Assembly (NCBI RefSeq): GCF_000711985.1
Contig: NZ_JONU01000008.1
Location: 62,001 to 126,000 of the forward strand
Direction: 5' to 3'
From: Rheinheimera texasensis DSM 17496
GTDB lineage: Bacteria > Pseudomonadota > Gammaproteobacteria > Enterobacterales > Alteromonadaceae
Length of the DNA stretch: 64,000 nt
Part shown: piece after piece, positions 43,805 through 52,812 of the stretch
Numbering within the stretch: the stretch's first letter is position 1
Layout: each line of letters begins with the position of its first letter
Program-made: the position numbers and the translations under genes
Notes under the pieces: model-generated
Database searches by the model: none
What the model saw: only the letters and a program-made list of their open reading frames with translations
What the model was told of the DNA's origin: nothing

Positions 43805-45274
43805 GTGAAATCTGAAGGTCTGGCCCCCGCGCCGCTGTTTGACCGCCAACGTTGGCAAATCCGGTTGCAGCAATCCTGGTTGCTGCGCAACCTGCTGCTA
43901 TTGCTGCTGTGGCTGCTGGTGTTTGAAATTGGCTGGCTGGTGGAATATACCCATCACGCCAGTGTCTGGTATCCGGTAGCGGGCCTGACCTTCGCATCGC
44001 TGTTATTACTGGGTTTTTCCGTGCTGCCGGCGTTATTAACCGGTTGTGTGCTCATTACCTTCTATACCGCCCGCCATTACAATATTCAGCTGCCAGAATG
44101 GCAAATTCTTGAAGCCGGTTTGCTATTTGGCCTGGCGCATATTCTGCCTTATGCCGTCGGTGCCATTGCTTTACGTACGCTGGCCAAGCGGGGCGCCCGC
44201 GATATCAGCCGGATCATCGTAGCCTTTTTGGTGATTGCCGCCGTCAGTTCGTTTTGTGCCACCTGGTTAGTGCTGCCGACTTTGGTCATCACCGACATGA
44301 TGACGGAAGCAGAAATCGCCTCGACCTGGCTGCCATTCTGGATCGGCGATATGGCCGGTGTGATGGTGCTGGCGCCGTTTTTTGTTGGCCTGCTCAGCAG
44401 GGTTTTACCCTCGGCATTGTTTCGTCTGACCGATATGGCGGGCCTGCAACAACAACAGTTTCACCCGCGTTATTTGCTGAAGTTATTACTGAATGCGGTG
44501 TTACTGACTGCCTGTATGCTGCTGGCGAAGGTGACTGATTCACCAAACAGCGCCTTTGCGATATTTTTCCTGGTGATCCCGCATATGTGGATCGCCTGTT
44601 CCGAATCGGCATTACTTAATGTCAGTAGCGTGGCCTTGTCGAGTTTCCTGATTGCATTTTGGGTGCATTTGTTTGGTTTGATGGACTATGTGATGGTCTA
44701 TCAGTTTGCCATCAACGTGATTGCCGCCAACACCCTGTTTGGTCTTGCTATTCCGACTTTATTGGCAGATAACCTGCAGCTGCGCAAAGTCGCTTTTACC
44801 GACAGTTTGACGCAGGTAGCGTCCCGCGACCGGCTGGAACAAAGGGCGGCACTGGAAATAAGCCGCAGCCGGCAGGAACAGCGGCCTTTGTCACTGCTGG
44901 TGTTTGATATCGATTATTTCAAAAAAATTAATGATGAGTTTGGTCATCATGTCGGCGATCAGGCGCTGCAACAGCTGGCGCGTCTGGCGCAGTTGTCGCT
45001 GCGGCCAACTGATTTACTTGGCCGTTTTGGTGGGGATGAATTTGTTGTGCTGTTACCACAAACCACTCAACAGGCCGCATTAACGATTGCCGAGCGCATT
45101 ATCAGCGAGTTGCGGCAGGTGTATATCTGCGATGTGCATCCGCTGACCGCCAGTTTTGGTGTCGCCCAACTGCAGAGCGACGAAGACTACGAACGGCTGT
45201 TCCGTCGTGCCGACCGCGCTTTGTATCAGGCCAAGCTTGCCGGTCGCAATCAGGCCTGTGTCGCTGCTGAGTGA
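43805..45274 (+). CDS. MASE1-type membrane diguanylate cyclase
   Basis: A 489-residue protein with an N-terminal membrane sensor of about eight helices (MASE1-like; VEYTHHASVWYPVAGLTFASLLLLG and WLPFWIGDMAGVMVLAPF are typical) and a C-terminal GGDEF domain. The active-site GGDEF is at 409-413, and an inhibitory site RPTD at 400-403 lies exactly five residues before it, so the enzyme should make c-di-GMP and be feedback-inhibited. The GTG start directly follows the propeller stop (TAAGTG), so translation is coupled. No EAL domain. It converges on the sensor-kinase gene. Confidence 0.88.
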   Translation: MKSEGLAPAPLFDRQRWQIRLQQSWLLRNLLLLLLWLLVFEIGWLVEYTHHASVWYPVAGLTFASLLLLGFSVLPALLTGCVLITFYTARHYNIQLPEWQILEAGLLFGLAHILPYAVGAIALRTLAKRGARDISRIIVAFLVIAAVSSFCATWLVLPTLVITDMMTEAEIASTWLPFWIGDMAGVMVLAPFFVGLLSRVLPSALFRLTDMAGLQQQQFHPRYLLKLLLNAVLLTACMLLAKVTDSPNSAFAIFFLVIPHMWIACSESALLNVSSVALSSFLIAFWVHLFGLMDYVMVYQFAINVIAANTLFGLAIPTLLADNLQLRKVAFTDSLTQVASRDRLEQRAALEISRSRQEQRPLSLLVFDIDYFKKINDEFGHHVGDQALQQLARLAQLSLRPTDLLGRFGGDEFVVLLPQTTQQAALTIAERIISELRQVYICDVHPLTASFGVAQLQSDEDYERLFRRADRALYQAKLAGRNQACVAAE

Positions 45275-45292
45275 CTACCCCATTGACCTGTT

Positions 45293-48200
45293 TCAGCGCA
45301 GCAAGCGTTGCAGCAGCCGCTTTAAATTGGCCGGTTTTAACGGTTTCAGCATAAAGTGGAAGCCGTTATTCAGCGCATGATCACGGGTTTGTTGCTGCTG
45401 GTCGGCGGAATGGATTAACACCGGCACCTGCAAAGCATAATGCTGCTGCAGTTGCATCGCCACTTCGACACCGGTCGCGCCTTGATCCAGATGATAATCA
45501 AACAACAATAAATCCACGGGATGGCCTTCACTGAGCCAATGCAGTGCCTGAGAGGGCTGCTGCGCCACCAGTACCTGACAATCCCAGCTTCTGAGTAATG
45601 CCGCCACGGCGCCGGATAACTGCGGGTCGTTATCGAGCAATAATATCGTTTTACCGCGGAAACTGACCGACTGCTCCCGCGGCTGCAGCGCAGGCGCGGC
45701 GCTAGTCCCTGCAGCACACACCGGCACTGTCACGGCAAAACAGCTGCCTTTACCAGGGGCGGAGTGCAAAGTCAGCGGATGCTGCAGTAAATCGCTGATA
45801 CGCTGACTGATGGCAAGGCCAATGCCAAGCCCTTGATTATTCGCTTCTTTACCTTGTTGAAACTCCTGAAAAATGCGTTGTTGTTCATCCGGACTGATGC
45901 CAACGCCGGTGTCCCAGACTTCAATCCGTACCGCCGGCTGCCCTTGCCAGTGGCAGCGCCGGCAACCGAGTAAAATTTTCCCCTGTGGGGTGTAGCGCAA
46001 GGCGTTGGCAACCAGATTCTGCACGACACGGCGCAATAAACGGCTGTCGGTATCCACCCAGAGCCGGCTAGACCGGTAGCGGAATCGAATCGGCTTGCCG
46101 GTTGAGATCAAGCCAGCTTCGCGGGCGATTTGGTCCAGTAGCGTGTTCACTGCAACCGGCGCTTTTTGCGCTTTAATCACGCCGGCATCCAGTTTGGTCA
46201 GTTCCAGAATACCGGCCAGGAGTTCTTCGGCGGAATTGAGCGATGCTGCTAAATCTTTTGCCAGTTGCTGCACCTGGCCATCGCTGCTTTTTTCACGGAT
46301 CAGCCCGCAGAACAATGCCGCGGCATTAAAGGGTTGCAGCAAATCATGGCTGGCGGCGGCGAAAAAGCGGTTTTTGCTGGCGGTTTGTTCTTCCAGTTGT
46401 TGTTTGGCGGCGGCCAGTTGCTGATTCAGCTGTTCCAGCTCGGCGGTACGACTCAGCACCCGTTGTTCCAGCGTGCTGTTGCTGGCTTCAAGCTGTTGCT
46501 GCACATCAATAAAAGAGCTGACGTCGCTGTAGGTAGTGACAAAACCGCCACCCGGCAGTGGGTGGCCCTGCATCTCAAATACCCGGCCGTCGCGCTGACG
46601 GCGCTGGAAGCGATAACTACTGCCCTGACGCAGGAAATTTAGCCGTTTTTCTACTTCTGCACTGATTTGTGCCGCGTCGGGCATGGCCGCATCGTGAAAC
46701 CAGCCGCGTTCGGCGTTATAGCGAATTAAATCCGCTACCGGCCGGCCGACTTCAATCAGGCCGGGCGGATAAGCAAACATCTGCAGATAACGCTGGTTCC
46801 AGGCGATCAGGCGTAAATCGGCATCCACCACGCTGATGCCCATGCTGATATTGTCGATAGTGGCGCGCAGCAACGCCTGATTAAACAGATAAACCTGACT
46901 GGCTTCGTCGACAAAACGTGCGACTGATTCGAGCGGCAACTGACTGTTTTTGCCGGCAGCATTCAGTAACAACCGCATCGAAGCGCCGCCAACGACAGCT
47001 GCCAGTGTGCGCTCTGTGCTTTGCTGCAGCGCTTGTGGTGCGCGGGCGTCCAGCTGGGGTGAAAGCGATTTAAACTGGCGCTGCAGCAACAAGCGCGCTT
47101 CGCGCTCGCCGGCAAAACGCCGCACCAGCAGATAACAATCCTGCACTGTCAGCTGTGGTGCTGCCTGTTGCGGTTTGGACTGGCTCTGGCGGAAAAAACG
47201 AGCGCTTTCCAGATATTCGGTCAGCCGGGTCTGACTGAGCTGACTGACCAGCAACAGTAGCAAGGTATTCACGCTCAGACTGACCACCACCCCAAGGCTA
47301 ATCAAATCAAACTGGCCGCCGAGCAAAGCATTGGGCGCTAAGGCCTGCCAGCCAAAAGGCCCAAGGCTGAGCCAGTCCCAACGGATTAACCCGGCGCGGC
47401 TGAGTTCTGGTAGTAACAAAATATAAGCCCATAAACTGGCACCACACAGCAACCCGGCTAATGCGCCCTGACGATTAACCCGGCGGTTCAGCAGACCAAA
47501 GATCAGCGCCGGTGCCAGTTGGGCAATCAGCGCAAAGGCCATCAGGCCAAGCTGGGCGAGGCCAGTTTCAGTGCCGATTAATAAGTAATACAGATAGCCG
47601 AGCGTCAGCACGCTTAACATCGATAGACGGCGCAGCGTCACCATGCGGATCCAGGGTTTGCCGTCAGCCGGTTTCTGCTGCTGGCGGTATATCAGCGGCG
47701 TCAGTAAGTCGTTGGTGATCATGATGCCAAGCACCACAGTCGCGACTATCACCATACTGGTGGCGGCGGAAAAACCACCCAGGTAAGCCAGCAGCGCCAT
47801 ATCGGTGCGGTTGGCCGACAGCGGCAGCTGCAACACCACTAAATCGATACTGGCGCTGTGGCCCAATAACAAAGTGCCGGCCAGCGCTACCGGCAGCGTA
47901 AACAGGCTCATCAGCAGCAAATAACCGGGGAAGATCCAACGCGCGTAGCGCAGATGCCCCAAATGCTGGATCTCAACAAAACTGACGTGAAACTGGCGCG
48001 GCAGGCACAAGGTGGCGACAAAACCAAGCAAGACGTGGATCCAATACACCGACCAGGGCGCACCCTGACTTTGCAGCTGTTTAACGTCCGCCGAGACGGC
48101 GGCCTTAGCGAAAATATCGCTAAAACCATCAAACAAACCAAACACGACAAAACAACCGACGGCCAGTAACGCCAGTAATTTCACCAGCGATTCAAAGGCA

Positions 48201-48805
48201 ATAGCGGTCATGAGGCCGGGATTGGGCTGATGCGCTTTGGCGCTGCGGCCAACAAATAACATGGCAAAAATCGCCAGCCACAAGCTGACATAAAGCCCGG
48301 TATCCTGATACCAGGGCCCGCCGGCGCTGCTGCCAACCAGTGCGTTGATGCTGGTCGACACGGCCTGTAACTGCAAAGCGATATAAGGAATGACCGCCAT
48401 CAGCACGATGAGTGTGGTGATCACGGCTAATAAACGCGAATGGCCATAGCGGGTGGCGATAAAATCGGCGACTGATGTGATGCGTAAGCGCCGGCAGACG
48501 ATGGCGATACGGCTGATCAGGCCAAAGGCGAACCAGAATAACAACAACGAACCGATATAGGTCGGCGGGATCCACCAGCCATTTACCGCGGCCTGCGCCG
48601 TCACGCCATAAAAGGCCCAGCTGGTGCAATAAATCGCAAGGGCAAAACTAAAGACCCAGGGCGCGAGCGGATGGCGGCCGGTCAGACGCCGGCCGAGTAG
48701 CCCGACACTGTACAGCACCGCCAGATAAAGCAGCGACAGCACCGCGATGCTGCCGATGCCAATGCTGCCCTGACTCAGAATCATTTCAGAATTTACCGCA
48801 TTCAC
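45293..48805 (-). CDS. SSF-type hybrid sensor histidine kinase (CrbS-like)
   Basis: A 1170-residue membrane kinase. The N-terminal half (about 1-580) is a sodium:solute symporter-like module of 12-13 helices (for example AFYGVTAQAAVNGWW, TSVADFIATRYG). It is followed by a PAS domain (about 640-760, ATIDNISMGISVVDADLRLIAWN), a coiled coil, a histidine kinase core with His820 (AAASHDLLQPFNAA), N-box (NLVANALRYTPQG) and G-boxes, and a receiver domain with Asp1103 (LLLFDYHLDQ). This is the architecture of CrbS/MxtR, which with CrbR/ErdR controls acetate metabolism. The gene lies 46 bases downstream of the 3-hydroxybutyrate dehydrogenase gene on the same strand. The start is GTG with AAGG upstream. 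Confidence 0.88.
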   Translation of the reverse strand: MNAVNSEMILSQGSIGIGSIAVLSLLYLAVLYSVGLLGRRLTGRHPLAPWVFSFALAIYCTSWAFYGVTAQAAVNGWWIPPTYIGSLLLFWFAFGLISRIAIVCRRLRITSVADFIATRYGHSRLLAVITTLIVLMAVIPYIALQLQAVSTSINALVGSSAGGPWYQDTGLYVSLWLAIFAMLFVGRSAKAHQPNPGLMTAIAFESLVKLLALLAVGCFVVFGLFDGFSDIFAKAAVSADVKQLQSQGAPWSVYWIHVLLGFVATLCLPRQFHVSFVEIQHLGHLRYARWIFPGYLLLMSLFTLPVALAGTLLLGHSASIDLVVLQLPLSANRTDMALLAYLGGFSAATSMVIVATVVLGIMITNDLLTPLIYRQQQKPADGKPWIRMVTLRRLSMLSVLTLGYLYYLLIGTETGLAQLGLMAFALIAQLAPALIFGLLNRRVNRQGALAGLLCGASLWAYILLLPELSRAGLIRWDWLSLGPFGWQALAPNALLGGQFDLISLGVVVSLSVNTLLLLLVSQLSQTRLTEYLESARFFRQSQSKPQQAAPQLTVQDCYLLVRRFAGEREARLLLQRQFKSLSPQLDARAPQALQQSTERTLAAVVGGASMRLLLNAAGKNSQLPLESVARFVDEASQVYLFNQALLRATIDNISMGISVVDADLRLIAWNQRYLQMFAYPPGLIEVGRPVADLIRYNAERGWFHDAAMPDAAQISAEVEKRLNFLRQGSSYRFQRRQRDGRVFEMQGHPLPGGGFVTTYSDVSSFIDVQQQLEASNSTLEQRVLSRTAELEQLNQQLAAAKQQLEEQTASKNRFFAAASHDLLQPFNAAALFCGLIREKSSDGQVQQLAKDLAASLNSAEELLAGILELTKLDAGVIKAQKAPVAVNTLLDQIAREAGLISTGKPIRFRYRSSRLWVDTDSRLLRRVVQNLVANALRYTPQGKILLGCRRCHWQGQPAVRIEVWDTGVGISPDEQQRIFQEFQQGKEANNQGLGIGLAISQRISDLLQHPLTLHSAPGKGSCFAVTVPVCAAGTSAAPALQPREQSVSFRGKTILLLDNDPQLSGAVAALLRSWDCQVLVAQQPSQALHWLSEGHPVDLLLFDYHLDQGATGVEVAMQLQQHYALQVPVLIHSADQQQQTRDHALNNGFHFMLKPLKPANLKRLLQRLLR

Positions 48806-48851
48806 CGCGAAGCCTTTGATTGTGCCTCAGTTTCTGAGTGCTGAAAAGCAG

Positions 48852-49604
48852 TTAACGCGCTGTCCAGCCACCGTCGAGCACCAGCGTTTGCGCCGTGATA
48901 TGGCGGGCCGCGGCTGTGGTCAGAAACACTGCGGTTGCGGCAATTTCATCGACGCCAATAAAGGCTTTTTGCGGCATCGGTGCCAGCATGATTTTCTCGA
49001 TGACTTCAGTTTCACTAAGCTGATGTTCTTTACACTGGGCGGCGATTTGCGCATCGACCAGCGGGGTGCGGACATAAGCCGGGCAGATGGTGTTGATAGT
49101 AAAATCAATGTCGGCGTTTTCCAGCGCAACCACTTTACTAAAGCCAAGCAATCCATGTTTAGCCGCGACATATGCCGATTTAAACGGCGAGGCGACTAAG
49201 GCATGAATAGAGCCGATATTCACAATGCGGCCAAAACCACGGCAGCGCATGCCGGGCAACAACGCTTTACTCAGCATGGCCGGTCCGGTCAGCATCACCT
49301 GCAACAGCTGCTGCCATTTGTGTTCCGGAAATTCTTCTAAGCGCGCCACATGCTGGATACCGGCGTTGTTCACCAACACATCCACCTGGCCTGCGGCTGC
49401 AGCGGTTTGTTCAATACTGTCCTGAGAGGTTAAATCCAGCAGCAGCGCGCTGGCTTTGGCTCCAGTGGCGACCAATTCTGCCGCTTTGGCTTCTGCAACT
49501 GCCAGATTGATATCGGCCAGGATCACTTCGTCGCCTTGCGCGGCATACGCCTGTGCCACCGCAAAACCAATACCGCCGCTGCCACCTGTGATCAATACCC
49601 GCAT
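48852..49604 (-). CDS. bdhA: 3-hydroxybutyrate dehydrogenase-like SDR
   Basis: A 250-residue short-chain dehydrogenase. The NAD(P) motif GGSGGIG is at 7-13, NNAG at 79-82, and the catalytic Ser132, Tyr145 and Lys149 are in place. The segment CPAYVRTPLVDAQIAAQCKEHQLSE matches the substrate-loop region of D-3-hydroxybutyrate dehydrogenases, which oxidise (R)-3-hydroxybutyrate to acetoacetate. Asp31 after the glycine motif suits NAD. AGAGGG lies just before the ATG. The sensor kinase gene follows after 46 bases. Confidence 0.82.
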   Translation of the reverse strand: MRVLITGGSGGIGFAVAQAYAAQGDEVILADINLAVAEAKAAELVATGAKASALLLDLTSQDSIEQTAAAAGQVDVLVNNAGIQHVARLEEFPEHKWQQLLQVMLTGPAMLSKALLPGMRCRGFGRIVNIGSIHALVASPFKSAYVAAKHGLLGFSKVVALENADIDFTINTICPAYVRTPLVDAQIAAQCKEHQLSETEVIEKIMLAPMPQKAFIGVDEIAATAVFLTTAAARHITAQTLVLDGGWTAR

Positions 49605-50018
49605 AACACCCTCTGCTGTTGTTGTGTGCCTTGCTGCAGGGTAGGAGTTTGCCGTAAAGCGGTAAACGGTACTTTAGTGCTATACCGCTGAATGGTTGGC
49701 AACAGTCGGTGAAAATAACAACAGCAGTGCAATTAACTGCGGCCGGGTGAGCGTTGATGTCAGAGTTAAATAGCTGAGAAATTCAGACACAGGCTTTCAT
49801 AGCGCCGAGTGCGCAGAAAACCGCACAAGACTTTGCCAGAACCCATATCTATGCTATGTTTCGGCACATAACAAAAAAATTATCTTGTGCTTCCCACGCA
49901 GTTTAGACCGTAAAAAACTCTTGATAACAATGTGTTGTGCCGTTGTTTTGCGTTAAATCGGAAAAAGTCCTGCTCAGTTGCACTTCATTCTGTAGACCTG
50001 TCACGTAAGGAATTCTGC
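49605..50018. other. Divergent intergenic region between bdhA and the DUF819 gene
   Basis: This 414-bp gap holds the second copy of the shared 17-bp motif (49668-49684), which lies just upstream of a possible bdhA promoter on the minus strand (TTTACC, 17 bases, TACCCT). The half nearer the DUF819 gene is AT-rich (near 49871-49930) and has AAGGAAT before the ATG at 50019. No further gene was seen. Confidence 0.55.
49668..49684. promoter_or_regulatory. Shared 17-bp motif, copy 2 (bdhA promoter)
   Basis: The plus strand reads GGTACTTTAGTGCTATA, matching 14 of 17 positions of the motif at 38610-38626. Read from bdhA, it lies 64 bases before the start codon and directly upstream of a weak -35, where an activator that touches RNA polymerase would bind. 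Confidence 0.5.
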
Positions 50019-51269
50019 ATGCAGACTTCAACCGCATTGATCACCAACGACGCCGTCGTACTCGGCCTGTTGGCACTTATTCTGGGCTTTGTGTTTCACA
50101 CAAGTCACAGCGCCAGTCCGTTCTGGCAAAAATTCTATCGTTATGTCCCGTCAGTGTTGCTGTGTTATTTCATCCCGTCGTTGTTTAACAGTTTTGGCAT
50201 TATTGATGGCGAACATTCGCAGTTATATCAGATGGCATCGCGTTATCTGTTGCCGGTTTGTCTGGTGTTGCTGACACTGAGCGTGGATTTTCGTGCCATC
50301 CTGGGTTTAGGCCCTAAAGCGTTGATTTTGTTTTTGACCGGTACAGTCGGTGTGGTAATGGGCGGTCCAATAGCGTTGGCCAGTGTCGGGCATTTCTTCC
50401 CGGAGCAATTGGGCGGCGAAGGCGCTGATGCTGCCTGGCGTGGCATGTCGACAATTGCCGGCAGCTGGATCGGTGGCAGTGCCAACCAGGCCGCAATGAA
50501 AGAAGTGTTTCAGCCAAGCGGTGAGATCTTCTCGGTGATGATCACGGTGGACGTACTGGTGGCGAACATCTGGACTGCCGTGTTGCTGTGGATGGCGGCG
50601 AATGCCGCAAGGATTGATCAAGCCAATGGTGCGGACACCCGTGCGCTGGAGCATTTAAAAGGCAAAATCGAGAAATATCAGGCAGAAAACTCACGGAATC
50701 CGTCGACCAATGACCTGATGATGATTATCGCAGTTGGTTTTGGTGTGGCAGGCCTGTCGCACTGGCTGGCCAATATTATTGCGCCCTGGATTGAACAACA
50801 TGCGCCAGAGCTGGCGATGTACAGCCTGACCAGCACTTTCTTCTGGATCGTGGTGTTGGCAACGACATTTGGTTTGCTGTTATCCGGCACTAAAATGCGT
50901 CACCTGGAAGCCACAGGTGCATCGAAAGTGGGTTCTGTGATGGTGTACATTCTGGTGGCGACTATCGGTATGCACATGGATGTTACCGCTATTGTGGACT
51001 ACCCGGTGATGTTCCTGGTGGGCCTGGTATGGATCTCCATCCATGCGCTGTTATTACTCGGCATGATGAAGTTACTGAAAGCGCCGGTGTTTTATATGGC
51101 GGTGGGCAGTCAGGCCAACATTGGCGGAGCGGCTTCAGCACCAGTGGTTGCAGCAGCCTTCCACCCGGCGTTAGCCCCTGTTGGTGTATTACTGGCGGTA
51201 TTGGGTTATGCGCTGGGGACTTACGGCGGTTATTTATCTGCGCTGATGATGCAGGCGGTCGCGCCGTAA
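50019..51269 (+). CDS. DUF819 (YjcL-like) membrane protein
   Basis: A 416-residue inner-membrane protein with about 11-12 helices of the DUF819 family. The signature GMSTIAGSWIGGSANQAAMKEVFQPSGEIFSVMITVDV lies between residues 150 and 190 (quoted here in words: a GSWIGGSAN core followed by ANIWTA), and GSQANIGGAASAPVVA near 370. The family's transport role is not established. The ATG at 50019 (AAGGAAT seven bases upstream) removes a 29-codon upstream extension. It is convergent with the LacI-type regulator and shares its terminator. Confidence 0.85.
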   Translation: MQTSTALITNDAVVLGLLALILGFVFHTSHSASPFWQKFYRYVPSVLLCYFIPSLFNSFGIIDGEHSQLYQMASRYLLPVCLVLLTLSVDFRAILGLGPKALILFLTGTVGVVMGGPIALASVGHFFPEQLGGEGADAAWRGMSTIAGSWIGGSANQAAMKEVFQPSGEIFSVMITVDVLVANIWTAVLLWMAANAARIDQANGADTRALEHLKGKIEKYQAENSRNPSTNDLMMIIAVGFGVAGLSHWLANIIAPWIEQHAPELAMYSLTSTFFWIVVLATTFGLLLSGTKMRHLEATGASKVGSVMVYILVATIGMHMDVTAIVDYPVMFLVGLVWISIHALLLLGMMKLLKAPVFYMAVGSQANIGGAASAPVVAAAFHPALAPVGVLLAVLGYALGTYGGYLSALMMQAVAP

Positions 51270-51287
51270 CTCAGTATCCCTCAGTTG

Positions 51288-51316
51288 AAAAAGGAGCCTT
51301 GGGGCTCCTTTTTTTA
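51288..51316. terminator. Bidirectional terminator between DUF819 gene and lacI-type gene
   Basis: AAAAAGGAGCC (51288-51298) and GGCTCCTTTTT (51303-51313) form a perfect 11-bp stem with a TTGG loop and A/T tails on both sides. Confidence 0.93.
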
Positions 51317-51326
51317 TTGGGCGGAT

Positions 51327-52355
51327 TCAGCGCGCACAGGGCGCCGTCGATTCGCGCACCAGCAACTCCGGAATAAACACCGGCTGCTGTTCCACGGCGC
51401 TACGGGCACTACCGGGTCTGGTGTGGCGGAACAACAGTTCGGCCGCCTGTGCAGCGATAGTACTGTTCGGCTGGTTGGCTGTGGTCAGAGGTGGCCAGGT
51501 CTGCCGTGAGAACGGGCTGTTTTCAAAGCCGACAATCGACAGCTGCTCCGGGATCTCAACATGACTGAGCCGGGCGCTAAATAAAGCTCCCGCGGCAATT
51601 TCGTCGTTACAGGCGAAAATAGCGGTGGGTTTGTGCGCCATTGCCAGCAGATGTTTGGCGCCTTTAACGCCGGATTCAAACGAATAACTGCCCGGTACGA
51701 CAAATTTTGGATTGGCCTGAATGCCGCGTTTGGTCAATGCCGCCTGAAAACCGGCCAGCCGTTCGCCACTGGAGCTGTGTTCTTCATCACCGCATAAAAA
51801 CGCGATGTCGGTGTGACCCAGTTCCAACAGGTGATTGGTGATTTTAAAAGCGGCCGTGAAGTCGTCAATTAATACGCAGTTGGTCAGTTTCGGCGACGGC
51901 GTCGAACCGGAAATGATCCGGACGAAATCCACTTCAATCCGTTCCAGTGCTTCAGCAATTTCCGGCATTTCGGAAAACGGCGGCGTCAGTACTAACCCGG
52001 CAAGACGCGAATGCTGCACCACATCTATCACTTCCTGCACTATGTTGGCGGACTTGGCATTAGTGGGGTGGATCAGCAGTTCATAACCATGCTTGCGGCA
52101 GGTATCCAATAAACCCTTTTGCATATCAATCACATAATAAGCGTTCGGGTTGTCGTAGATATAACCGATGGTATAAGAGCGGGTACTGGCCAGATTTCGG
52201 GCGGCAGCATTAGGCTGATAATTCAGCTGGGCGATAGCCGCCGTGACTTTATCCAGCGTGGCCTTTTTCACCGACGGTTCGTTGTTCATCACCCGCGACA
52301 CCGTCTTGATCGACACTCCGGCCAGCTCAGCGACGTCATTAATGGTTACTTTCAT
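51327..52355 (-). CDS. nagR: LacI-family repressor, probably NagR
   Basis: A 342-residue LacI/GalR regulator. The helix-turn-helix (TINDVAELAGVSIKTVSRVMN, residues about 3-23) is followed by the hinge helix (AARNLAS) and a periplasmic-binding-protein-like sugar domain. It lies beside a chitin/GlcNAc gene set, and three palindromes AATGACA-N4-TGTCATT in that set match the type of operator described for NagR repressors of Alteromonadales. I therefore call it NagR by context. GGAAG lies five bases before the ATG at 52355. An imperfect palindrome lies 86 bases upstream (52441-52459). Confidence 0.82.
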   Translation of the reverse strand: MKVTINDVAELAGVSIKTVSRVMNNEPSVKKATLDKVTAAIAQLNYQPNAAARNLASTRSYTIGYIYDNPNAYYVIDMQKGLLDTCRKHGYELLIHPTNAKSANIVQEVIDVVQHSRLAGLVLTPPFSEMPEIAEALERIEVDFVRIISGSTPSPKLTNCVLIDDFTAAFKITNHLLELGHTDIAFLCGDEEHSSSGERLAGFQAALTKRGIQANPKFVVPGSYSFESGVKGAKHLLAMAHKPTAIFACNDEIAAGALFSARLSHVEIPEQLSIVGFENSPFSRQTWPPLTTANQPNSTIAAQAAELLFRHTRPGSARSAVEQQPVFIPELLVRESTAPCAR

Positions 52356-52812
52356 AGCGCTTCCAGGCAAATAAGCCGCTGTCAGCAGGCCTGCTTGGCA
52401 TAGACCGAACAGGCTGAAAATCCGCCCCCGTAAAGCAGGGAATGACAGCGGTAGTCATTTTGTAAGAATTATTGAACTAAGGGATACAACGTTTTGGCCA
52501 AAACAGCAATTGTTTATTTATCAAAAAATGAGCAATGGCGAGGCTCATATTTTTCTTAATTAAAAAAGATGAATAAATACATGGCATTATGGTTTGCTTG
52601 AACTGTGAGAGCCTGTAAATACAGCTGTCCTGGTCTAAAATCAGCCATAACTGAGGCCTTGTCTTAAGCGACAAAATCAGTCTAAAAAATCAGCGGATGG
52701 GGTTTGCAAAGTAAAAATAATTTGTGTATGTTGAGATTTAATGACAGCGTTGTCATTGCAGGACAGAAAAAAATTCATCGCACACGAAGAAAAACAGGAA
52801 TGGGAGAAGCTT
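52356..52812. other. Divergent regulatory region between nagR and the receptor gene
   Basis: An AT-rich 457-bp gap. It holds an imperfect NagR-like palindrome at 52441-52459 (AATGAC, 7 bases, GTCATT), a good promoter at 52704-52732 and a perfect operator at 52740-52757, both serving the receptor. No gene seen. The plus-strand frame that begins inside the operator is rejected as the receptor start. Confidence 0.6.
52704..52757 (+). promoter_or_regulatory. Receptor promoter with NagR-type operator
   Basis: TTGCAA (52704-52709), 17 bases, TATGTT (52727-52732) form a sigma-70-type promoter. The 18-bp palindrome AATGACAGCGTTGTCATT at 52740-52757 covers the expected transcript start, a classic position for repression. 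Identical 18-mer at 58763-58780; the same sequence in the other orientation (17 of 18) at 62949-62966. Confidence 0.8.

Noticed and set aside
52741-52812. ATG at 52741 as the start of the large receptor
   Set aside because: This ATG is part of the NagR-type operator at the expected transcript start; the ATG at 52813 has a good ribosome site and begins directly with a signal peptide.
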